Origin: a virus
Virus record (IMG/VR): IMGVR_UViG_3300035204_001665
Span: 1-64,000 of that record
DNA: 64,000 bases
Reading direction: 5' to 3' (one strand)
Of the stretch, positions 15,996 through 22,521 are shown one piece after another; within the stretch, counting starts at the first letter, position 1, and each line of letters begins with the position of its first letter. The notes under the pieces are model-generated. The model did no database searches. It saw only the letters and a program-made list of their open reading frames with translations, and was not told the origin of the DNA. Both the position numbers and the translations under genes were made by a program.

Positions 15996-16403
15996 TTGAG
16001 GATCGATTGGGAGACTTACGCTCTCAAGCTGGCTTTCGTAGCTTCAGAAAGAAGTGAAGACCCATATGTAAAGGTCGGAGCCTGCGCTCTTAGGGAAGAC
16101 AACAGTGTAGCTGGATTAGGCTATAATGGCGCGCCCCCCGGTATAGAAATTAATTGGGAGGATAGGGACGAGAGACGAAAAAGGGTAGTTCACGCAGAGG
16201 TGAATGCACTTAGATATGTTAAACCCGGGGAGTGTACCCTCCTAGCCTCTACACTTTTGCCTTGTAATGACTGTCTAAGGATGATATCTTCCTACGGAAT
16301 AAAGAAAATTATCTTTAAAGACAATTACGACAGAGATTCTTCCTCCAGAGAGCTAGCGAGTCTATTTGGTATAGAATTAAAAAACATTGATCATATATTA
16401 TGA
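15996..16403 (+). CDS. dCMP/CMP deaminase (zinc-dependent)
   Basis: 135 residues. It deaminates dCMP to dUMP, feeding dTMP synthesis. The catalytic motif is HAE (His66, Glu68) and the zinc ligands are in PCNDC (Cys90, Cys93). YNGAPPGIE is the substrate-side loop of the dCMP deaminase group. The start is TTG at 15996, two bases after the stop of the AT-hook gene, with AAGG 7 nt upstream; no closer ATG exists in frame that keeps the N-terminal helix. The stop overlaps the next ATG (ATGA). Confidence 0.9.
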   Translation: MRIDWETYALKLAFVASERSEDPYVKVGACALREDNSVAGLGYNGAPPGIEINWEDRDERRKRVVHAEVNALRYVKPGECTLLASTLLPCNDCLRMISSYGIKKIIFKDNYDRDSSSRELASLFGIELKNIDHIL

Positions 16404-16744
16404 TAGAACTATTTTCAATATCTTGTGGCGTAGCGCTAGTTTTACTTGTGTGGATGCACAGTGAAGCATTCCTAGAATACGCGACCTTTATAGGGGGCAG
16501 TAGATTCTTTTTAATTGATGATTTCAAAGATAAACAGAAGAGCAACCCAGCGCTAGATTACATTGAGTATCTACAGTCCCACCACAATACTTTCTTTATA
16601 AGACTCATCACCTGTCCGTTGTGCTTCTCAGTGTGGCTAACCCTTGCAGCATGTCTTTTTACAGATAACTTGCTTATTTTCCCTATTTGCAATATATTAT
16701 CGTTGATCATTTATAAGATAACAATAAAAACCCTATGGAGTTAA
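16400..16744 (+). CDS. Membrane protein, DUF1360-like
   Basis: 114 residues. An N-terminal transmembrane segment (SISCGVALVLLVWM), then a charged stretch, then FIRLITCPLCFSVWLTLAACLF with the CPLC motif at the start of a second membrane segment, and a third hydrophobic segment (NLLIFPICNILSLIIY). The CPxCxSxW motif is typical of DUF1360 membrane proteins found in phages and Gram-positive bacteria. Expected in the inner membrane; role unknown. It is translationally coupled by ATGA to the deaminase gene. Confidence 0.7.
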   Translation: MIELFSISCGVALVLLVWMHSEAFLEYATFIGGSRFFLIDDFKDKQKSNPALDYIEYLQSHHNTFFIRLITCPLCFSVWLTLAACLFTDNLLIFPICNILSLIIYKITIKTLWS

Positions 16745-16745
16745 C

Positions 16746-17939
16746 ATGCACTTGGTAGAATCATTCGCATTAAATACGGGGCTACAGATAGATAAGCCCT
16801 ATATATATGATAAGTTCGTGCCCCTATCTTTTAAGGGCAGGTATATAACTCTTCAGCCCTACGGTAAGTACGAGTCCAGAAAATACGATTATTGGGATGA
16901 ATTCATGGATGTGATCTCCCCGACGCTAAAGGAAGAAAACATTACAGTTGTCCAGCTAGGGCTGGCGGACGAAAGAGCAGTTCACGGATGTTATGACATG
17001 CGAGGGAAAACAGACTTTAACCAAACGGCATATTTAATTAGACACGCAGATCTACACGTGGGCATTGACAGCTTCGGTATACATTTTGCTTCTGGTTTAG
17101 ACAAGAAAATGGTCGGACTTTATTGTAATATGCTACCCGATAATTCTGGCCCGTATTGGAGCAGCAAGGATAAAGCAATAATATTGCAACCAGAAAGAAA
17201 AGAGGGAGAAAGACCAAGCTATTCCCCAATAGAGGTAGAAAAATCCATCAACAAAATCACGCCAGAGAGGGTAGTTAAATCCGTATGTAAATTATTAGAC
17301 CTGAACCCAGATTTTCCATACAAAACAATAAGAGTGGGTAAGGAGTATCACGCTAGAAAAGTAGAACTGATACCTGCAACCCATATAGAAAACCATGAAG
17401 AGCTAGGTGTAGAATCTATCATCATAAGGATGGATGAATACTTTAACGAGGGCGCTCTGCAACAGCAGTTACTAAGGTGCCCCTGTTCGATCGTTACTGA
17501 TAAACCAATTAACTTAAATTTAATTAAAAAATTTAAAAATAATATAAATGAATTCGTATATTTTATTGATGACGCTGCGGATCCAAAGTATTTAGATCTA
17601 GTAAAGAGAACTGGAGTTAAATTATATCTTTTATCCAAACTGGGAGACGAAGATTTAAATAAATTAAAATTAAAATTCCTAGATGTAGGAGGCATCATGC
17701 AAAAGCCTCAATATTCTGCAGACAACATCAAAGAGCTTGAAGGCAAAAATCTAAAAAATATTTACTACAAGAGCTGTTCCTTTAGTGTGTTTAAAAATAA
17801 TATTTACCAGAGCAGCGTGTTCTCTGAAGATAACCCGCCCGTAGAGAACATAAGAAATGTAACCCCTTCTCCAGTAATCGATGACCCAGATTTTTGGGAT
17901 CAACTAGACAGCTATTTACTACTGGAGAAAGAAGACTAA
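16746..17939 (+). CDS. GT9-like (ADP-heptose:LPS heptosyltransferase-type) glycosyltransferase fused to a second domain
   Basis: 397 residues. Residues ~30-190 match the C-terminal donor half of GT9 enzymes: YITLQPYGKYESRKYDYW, VVQLGLADE, and the signature HADLHVGIDSFGIHFASGLDKKMVGLY. The typical N-terminal acceptor half is short here. Residues ~200-397 form a separate unrecognised domain (repeated I/L-rich helices, FVYFIDDAADPKYLDL). Such proteins are common in marine phage and cyanophage genomes with glycan genes. The start follows GGAG 5 nt upstream and lies 1 bp after the previous stop. Substrate unknown. Confidence 0.78.
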   Translation: MHLVESFALNTGLQIDKPYIYDKFVPLSFKGRYITLQPYGKYESRKYDYWDEFMDVISPTLKEENITVVQLGLADERAVHGCYDMRGKTDFNQTAYLIRHADLHVGIDSFGIHFASGLDKKMVGLYCNMLPDNSGPYWSSKDKAIILQPERKEGERPSYSPIEVEKSINKITPERVVKSVCKLLDLNPDFPYKTIRVGKEYHARKVELIPATHIENHEELGVESIIIRMDEYFNEGALQQQLLRCPCSIVTDKPINLNLIKKFKNNINEFVYFIDDAADPKYLDLVKRTGVKLYLLSKLGDEDLNKLKLKFLDVGGIMQKPQYSADNIKELEGKNLKNIYYKSCSFSVFKNNIYQSSVFSEDNPPVENIRNVTPSPVIDDPDFWDQLDSYLLLEKED

Positions 17940-17966
17940 TAGCTAGATATTTTATCAAAAATAGTC

Positions 17967-17995
17967 TTGACCTTTGTCGGGTCCTTTTTTACAAT
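17967..17995 (+). promoter_or_regulatory. Sigma-70-like leaderless promoter (annealing-protein candidate)
   Basis: The -35 is TTGACC (17967-17972), the spacer is 17 bp and the -10 is TACAAT (17990-17995). It ends 6 nt before the ATG at 18002. Confidence 0.72.
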
Positions 17996-18001
17996 TAAGA
18001 T

Positions 18002-18688
18002 ATGAAACTAATCAAACGGAATGATCACGGTTTACTTGATGATGTAGACTACACATACACAAACGAAGGATTAATCGATTGGAGAAAAATGATTAGCTCA
18101 GAGTTCCTTGTGGCAAACAAAGAACGCTCCAATGGAGAAACAAATGTCTCTAAGCTTAAAGACTACCAATTAATTATCTTGCTGGGAGGTATTAAAGAAC
18201 TAGCCCAAGTAAGAGGCTTCACAGATGTAAGGTATGATGTACACACTCCATCACCAGATTATGTCGTAGCGACTTGTAGTATTACTTGGATTCCGAATTA
18301 TGAAACGGAAGGTAGAGAGGTAGTATTTTCCTCAGTAGGAGATGCTTCCCCACATAATACCAAAAGTTTTGCTAAATTCTTCTTGGGTCCGATAGCAGAA
18401 AACAGAGCATTCGTTCGCTGCGTTCGAAACTTTTTAAAAATTAATATCGTTGCACAAGAAGAACTGGGTAACGTAAAAATTCAAGACGAAGAGCCCTCAG
18501 ATAATTCTCTTGACCCTAGAAACATGCTCTCCTCCCTAATGAAGGAGAAAGGCATATCCTTTGACAAGCTCCGAATGAAGCTAGCCAAAGAAGATTATAA
18601 AAAATCAGATGACCTAAACTCTCTTAATGATATATCCAAAATTAAAGTCTTTGAGCTAATAGAAAGACTCAAGAAAGTTAAAAAGTAA
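18002..18688 (+). CDS. Possible Rad52/Sak-like ssDNA annealing protein
   Basis: 228 residues, tentative. The layout resembles phage Rad52-superfamily annealing proteins: an N-terminal LVANKE..., a beta-rich core where the catalytic-type strand reads VVATCSITWIPNY, then GDASPHNT, then a helix with ENRAFVRCVRNFL, which matches the 'T..aRA..RAlR' arginine signature of that fold. The C-terminal third is charged and helical (KIKVFELIERLKKVKK). It would complement the RecA-like protein at 4.0 kb. Its end overlaps the convergent TIG-domain gene by 11 bp. Alternative: an unrelated phage hypothetical protein. Confidence 0.5.
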   Translation: MKLIKRNDHGLLDDVDYTYTNEGLIDWRKMISSEFLVANKERSNGETNVSKLKDYQLIILLGGIKELAQVRGFTDVRYDVHTPSPDYVVATCSITWIPNYETEGREVVFSSVGDASPHNTKSFAKFFLGPIAENRAFVRCVRNFLKINIVAQEELGNVKIQDEEPSDNSLDPRNMLSSLMKEKGISFDKLRMKLAKEDYKKSDDLNSLNDISKIKVFELIERLKKVKK

Positions 18689-19763
18689 TACCACCAGTAA
18701 CTAAGAATCCAGTGGGAGAAGACGTCCGCATTCCATTCGTGATCAAATGCACTGGGGCCTTGTATCCAGAAAACGTCTCGCTGGGTACATAAAAATTTAC
18801 TTCTGTTGAATTAAATTCTGATATTTCGCATGGGAATTGACCTAACATTACTTTTTCTACGCCTACGAAATTATTTCCTTCCAATTTCACCAAGTCACCC
18901 GTGTCTCCAGAATCTGGAATCATATCCGTAATCTCTGCTTCTTCTCCAGCAAACACGCCCATGTTAGCTTGTCCCATTTTAATTTCGGTAGATATAATAC
19001 CCCCTTCTCCCTCGGATACCGAGATACTTTTGTCTCCTATTTGCGCGTTAAGAATAAAAGACTGCTTTAAATTTCCATTTTTATCATTTAAATTAATTTT
19101 ATAGTTTTCTCTAATCCCCGTGGCCAACAAGCTTAGGTCATAGTTATATATTACGGCAGAAGCTTCTATTCTTTCTGGACCAAACACCATATCTGCAGGT
19201 GTCTTTTTGTCAACATTGTACGCTGGCTCAAAGCTGGAATTGTAAGTATAATTAAATGACCCTAACTGGCCGGATTTAATATAAATCCCCTCGTCTATTG
19301 TGATATCTGAGGCATTCAATGGCTGTATATCATCGGGCAAATCGCTTGTTCCATATGAAATCTCCCCCAGTATGGGTTCATAAAAACTAAAACTTGCCTG
19401 CGCGACTAATGAATCATAAGAATTAGTATCTACCTGATAGGAAGAAAGGTAACCGGATTTTACATGAAACCCACCAAAATATAACTCATGTGGGTTTTTT
19501 CTATTCCTAAAGTCTGCCAGAGGATCAACTCCAGTTAAAAGATACTCGATAGACAAGGTGCCCTCGGGGTAATTCTCCCCAGCTAAATTGAAAGAGTGCT
19601 GAGAATCAGTGTTAAATGCTGGATTAAAAGAGGCCTGAGTATCCAGACTTGCATCTGTGCAGTATACCCCTGAGTTATTTATCTTAACGTCGAGATCCCT
19701 ATATGAGATGGGAGGACGGCTCCCGAACCCCAATGCCTGCATTAAATATTGAAATGTACCCAT
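18678..19763 (-). CDS. Tail-associated protein with C-terminal IPT/TIG (Ig-like) domain
   Basis: 361 residues. Residues ~10-270 are beta-rich with repeated 'SF..A.N' and 'GTLSIEYLL' patterns that resemble the tail tube protein at 46845 (compare its PTVSLDFSWYL and NYNLSFDLAREP segments), so this may be a tube- or Dit-like paralogue. Residues ~275-355 form a TIG/IPT Ig-like domain: ITDMIPDSGDTGDLVKLEG, then FVGVEKVMLGQ, then VPSETFSGYKAPVHLITNG. It is transcribed away from the tail-tip cluster; the short intergenic region holds a perfect inverted repeat. Role as tip or tube decoration is inferred. Confidence 0.6.
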   Translation of the reverse strand: MGTFQYLMQALGFGSRPPISYRDLDVKINNSGVYCTDASLDTQASFNPAFNTDSQHSFNLAGENYPEGTLSIEYLLTGVDPLADFRNRKNPHELYFGGFHVKSGYLSSYQVDTNSYDSLVAQASFSFYEPILGEISYGTSDLPDDIQPLNASDITIDEGIYIKSGQLGSFNYTYNSSFEPAYNVDKKTPADMVFGPERIEASAVIYNYDLSLLATGIRENYKINLNDKNGNLKQSFILNAQIGDKSISVSEGEGGIISTEIKMGQANMGVFAGEEAEITDMIPDSGDTGDLVKLEGNNFVGVEKVMLGQFPCEISEFNSTEVNFYVPSETFSGYKAPVHLITNGMRTSSPTGFLVTGGITF

Positions 19764-19797
19764 CTATCTAGCTACCTTTTTTTAATTTACATTAGTA

Positions 19798-19818
19798 ATT
19801 ACACTATTATAGTGTAAA
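19798..19818. promoter_or_regulatory. Palindrome with two outward-facing AGTGTAA elements (divergent late promoter/operator)
   Basis: TTACACTA-TTA-TAGTGTAA at 19799-19817 is a perfect 8-bp inverted repeat. The plus-strand half AGTGTAAA (19811-19818) faces the tail-tip cluster, and the minus-strand half AGTGTAAT (19798-19805) faces the TIG-domain gene. TTTACA lies 16 bp before a TATAGT in the plus direction. It may be a shared promoter, an operator, or both. Confidence 0.6.
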
Positions 19819-19841
19819 TAAGATGCAAGGGTACAAGGAAT

Positions 19842-20372
19842 ATGGCTTCAATATATAATATAGCTGGCTGGGTAGATACTAGTAAAAAATACTATGTAAA
19901 TGATATCGTCTCTGTGGGTGATAGATTTTGGTACTGCATTAAAGATCACACTAGCTCTGCCGTAAACACTCCAGAGATAGGATCAATATATTGGGACGGC
20001 AGCGTCAATATTACCATTGCAGGTGCCTCCAAAACTTGGCCCCTGTTTATCTGGAGTCCCTCCTACAATCTAGGGATAGCTCATGAACCCAGAGTTCTAA
20101 CTATTCAGTTTGGGGATGGCTACGAACAAAGGCTAACTGACGGAATAAATAATGATAAGCTAAGCTTTACGCTGAACTTCGATAAAAGAAACAAACAAGA
20201 AGCCACGGCCATAATCCACTTCCTTGCATCTAAGTCTGGAAGAGACCCGTTCTTCTTTAAAGCTCCAGAACCATATGGAGTGATGAAAAAATTTATATGT
20301 ACACAATGGAGTTCCACGCTACAATTTGATGATAATTATACAGTTTCTGCGACGTTCAGCGAAAGGTCATAA
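19842..20372 (+). CDS. Lambda gpM-like minor tail protein with N-terminal carbohydrate-binding-like module
   Basis: 176 residues, longer than lambda gpM (109). The gpM part (about residues 65-176) is clear: PRVLTIQFGDGYEQRLTDGIN mirrors lambda's VRKVRFGDGYSQRAPAGLN, and FFFKAPEPYGVMKKFICTQW mirrors the SFLWTPPYEW..IKVTCAKW end. Residues ~8-58 are an added CBM5/12-like module: WVDTSKKYYVNDIVSV, then RFWYCIKDHTSS, then YWDG, the classical W...Y..gD.V...G..Y......p....YW pattern. Such modules bind chitin or polysaccharide in enzymes. gpM is part of the tail tip complex, so the module would be exposed at the tail end. AAGGA sits unusually close to the ATG. Confidence 0.88.
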   Translation: MASIYNIAGWVDTSKKYYVNDIVSVGDRFWYCIKDHTSSAVNTPEIGSIYWDGSVNITIAGASKTWPLFIWSPSYNLGIAHEPRVLTIQFGDGYEQRLTDGINNDKLSFTLNFDKRNKQEATAIIHFLASKSGRDPFFFKAPEPYGVMKKFICTQWSSTLQFDDNYTVSATFSERS

Positions 20373-20374
20373 AG

Positions 20375-21550
20375 ATGCCAGATAAGATCAAGCCAGATAC
20401 AGCAAAGACTACGGTGCAGGAAATTTCCAAAGAGGTTCATGCCCTAGAGGCAGATGCAATTATTTCCCTATATGAAATTGACATTTCAGAAATCAAAAAA
20501 AATCTTATACTAGGAAGCACACTAGTACTCCAAGATAAGCTCCGCTTCCATAACATGGAAGTGTTAAATAGAGAAAAAATTTATTTCAAAAATGAAGCCT
20601 ATCACGCTCTCCCTATACTTACCGAAGGATTTGAAATCAGTTCCAGCAGTGATCTACCAAGACCAACAATTACATTCGTCCCGATGAAGGGGATAGATGA
20701 CAAAGGGGCAGACTACAACTTTACTTCGCTTAAGCAAGCGATCATATCCCTAGATAACATGGCCGGAGCCAAAGTCACCAGATGCAGAACATTTTTAAAA
20801 TATCTAGACGCGAGTAACAATATCCCCGGAGCAGGGCAACATACAGGAACCAATCCAGAATTCCCTAGGGAAATTTATTATATAAATAGAAAAATTTCAG
20901 AGAGTAAAAGCTCTATCCAATTAGAACTCTCCTCGGTTTTAGACTTAGAAAATTTTAAAATTCCCAGCAGGCTTTGCCTTTCTAACCGTTGCCCATTTTC
21001 CTACAGGGGAGAGGGCTGTGCATACGAATACAGCGCAAGCGATCCGCCGCCTAATAATAGTTGTGAGAATTGTCCTTCAGATATATCGAAACAAAAAGAA
21101 AGATTTGGAAATACAGCGATACTCCCCCAATTCGCTCCGCCCATAGCGGGAGACGACGACGTTCAGATAACGGGATTCGGAGAGCCAGACGGGGCCTCAT
21201 GGGTCGGCTACGCGATAGGAGAGGCACACACTAGGATATCTGGAGAATATCAAGGAAACATAAATTATCCTACGGGAGCAATAGTTTTTGTAGAAAAGAA
21301 TGATATCAGATATTACTATATGTCCAAAGGTAATTCTGCAGCGAGTTATGGGCCAATAAAAAATATACCCCCGCCTAACTCAGCCTATTGGTATGCAGAC
21401 AGATGTTCTAAAAGTATAGCTGGGTGCAAATATCGATGGGGTAAGACCGGCGCGGCAAAGTACCTAGAAAATAACGAATATAAACAAGCCAACAACTTCT
21501 TAATGTTTGGAGGCTTCCCCGGAACCAATAGCAAAACGAGCATACAATAA
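20375..21550 (+). CDS. Lambda gpL-like minor tail protein with Fe-S cysteines and an inserted module
   Basis: 391 residues against 232 in lambda. The N-terminal beta-half matches gpL (SLYEIDISEIKK, then PTITFVPM). The four cluster ligands are all present: Cys206 and Cys215 in CPFSYRGEGC, and Cys344 and Cys351 in CSKSIAGC, spaced exactly as lambda Cys173/182 and 205/212. Between Cys215 and Cys344 there is a 128-residue insertion (22 residues in lambda), whose second half is another CBM5/12-like module (YQGNINYPTGAIVFVEKN..YYYMSKG..PPPNSAYWY). gpL carries a [4Fe-4S] cluster in lambda and joins the tip. It follows gpM by 2 bp and has AAAGG 8 nt upstream. Confidence 0.9.
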   Translation: MPDKIKPDTAKTTVQEISKEVHALEADAIISLYEIDISEIKKNLILGSTLVLQDKLRFHNMEVLNREKIYFKNEAYHALPILTEGFEISSSSDLPRPTITFVPMKGIDDKGADYNFTSLKQAIISLDNMAGAKVTRCRTFLKYLDASNNIPGAGQHTGTNPEFPREIYYINRKISESKSSIQLELSSVLDLENFKIPSRLCLSNRCPFSYRGEGCAYEYSASDPPPNNSCENCPSDISKQKERFGNTAILPQFAPPIAGDDDVQITGFGEPDGASWVGYAIGEAHTRISGEYQGNINYPTGAIVFVEKNDIRYYYMSKGNSAASYGPIKNIPPPNSAYWYADRCSKSIAGCKYRWGKTGAAKYLENNEYKQANNFLMFGGFPGTNSKTSIQ

Positions 21551-21888
21551 TGGACCTACTGACAACAAAAGTAAAATCTAAAATTAAAGAACATTCCCTG
21601 TCTGAATTTCCAGATGAATGCTGCGGCCTAATAGTCTTAGATCAAGATAACTCTATCGATTCGATGAAGTGTAAAAATATAGCAAATAACAAAAGTTCCT
21701 TTTTTGAGATTGACCCGCTAGATTACCTAAAAGTATCTGAAAAGGGAGACATAAAGGCATACTATCACTCGCATACATCAGACAATCATTCTTTTTCTGG
21801 AGCAGACAAAGCGATAAGTCAAAGTAGTAATCTTCCGTTAATTATGTACTCGGTAAAAATAAATAAATTTTCAGAATATCATGGATAA
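21550..21888 (+). CDS. JAB/MPN metalloprotease-like tail protein (N-terminal half of lambda gpK)
   Basis: 112 residues. Zinc-dependent JAB/JAMM fold: the early glutamate in EFPDECCGLIV, then the metal motif HSHTSDNHSFSGAD, which fits HxHx(7)SxxD. Lambda gpK carries this domain plus a C-terminal NlpC/P60 peptidase; the NlpC part is absent here, so the cell-wall-cutting function may lie elsewhere. Expected to act in tail-tip assembly. The gene shares its start with the gpL stop and overlaps the gpI start by 8 bp. Confidence 0.88.
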   Translation: MDLLTTKVKSKIKEHSLSEFPDECCGLIVLDQDNSIDSMKCKNIANNKSSFFEIDPLDYLKVSEKGDIKAYYHSHTSDNHSFSGADKAISQSSNLPLIMYSVKINKFSEYHG

Positions 21889-22516
21889 GAAACTAACAAA
21901 AATAGTATTACATGGTACCCTAGGAAAGGCAGCGGGAAGAGGGGAGTGGGACCTACAAATAGATAGCGCAAACGAAGCACTGCACGCAATAAATGTCCAA
22001 ACACATGATTCACTTAGAAGATATTTTTTAAATACCAAAAACGCTTACGGCAGATATAAAGTCCTAGTTAACGAAAAAGAAATTTCTCCGGGGTCAAAAT
22101 TTTCAGAGTTAAATGAAATGGCGATCATCAGGGGAGACTTTAAAAGACTAGATATTATACCGGTTCTCGAAGGATCAGATTGGCTAGACATGGTTGGCAC
22201 ATTCGGCGGATTCTGGATATTCGCTGGAGCTGAGAACCCTTACACAGCGATGATTGGACTTATGCTTATGAGTCTCGGCGCTTCGAATCTGCTGGCGCAG
22301 CCTCCTGCTATGCCGGATACTAGGCAGATGCTCAATCCTAGTTCAGACCCCCAAGCATTAGCAAACTCTTATCTTTTTGGCGGGCCGGTTAACGTAATTA
22401 ACGAGGGCGGACCAGTTCCAGTGGGATATGGAAGATTAATTGTCGGCAGTCAAGTAGTCATGTCTTCGTATGATGTGGCATACGCCAAGGTAGACGACGC
22501 AGGAAAGGTAGCGTAA
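21881..22516 (+). CDS. Lambda gpI-like tail assembly protein
   Basis: 211 residues. The N-terminal ~90 residues are a beta-grasp (ubiquitin-like) domain (KIVLHGTLGKAAGRGEWDL, then INVQTHDSLRRYF, then YKVLVNEKE). A hydrophobic Gly/Ala-rich middle follows (TFGGFWIFAGAENPYTAMIG). The C-terminal tail matches lambda gpI: FGGPVNVINEGGPVPVGYGRL, then VGSQVVMSS, parallel to the lambda VLPVLYGEMRVGSRVVS region. gpI is needed to start tail assembly with J and L. It overlaps the JAB gene and is followed 5 bp later by the gpJ homologue. Confidence 0.9.
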   Translation: MDKKLTKIVLHGTLGKAAGRGEWDLQIDSANEALHAINVQTHDSLRRYFLNTKNAYGRYKVLVNEKEISPGSKFSELNEMAIIRGDFKRLDIIPVLEGSDWLDMVGTFGGFWIFAGAENPYTAMIGLMLMSLGASNLLAQPPAMPDTRQMLNPSSDPQALANSYLFGGPVNVINEGGPVPVGYGRLIVGSQVVMSSYDVAYAKVDDAGKVA

Positions 22517-22521
22517 ATAAA

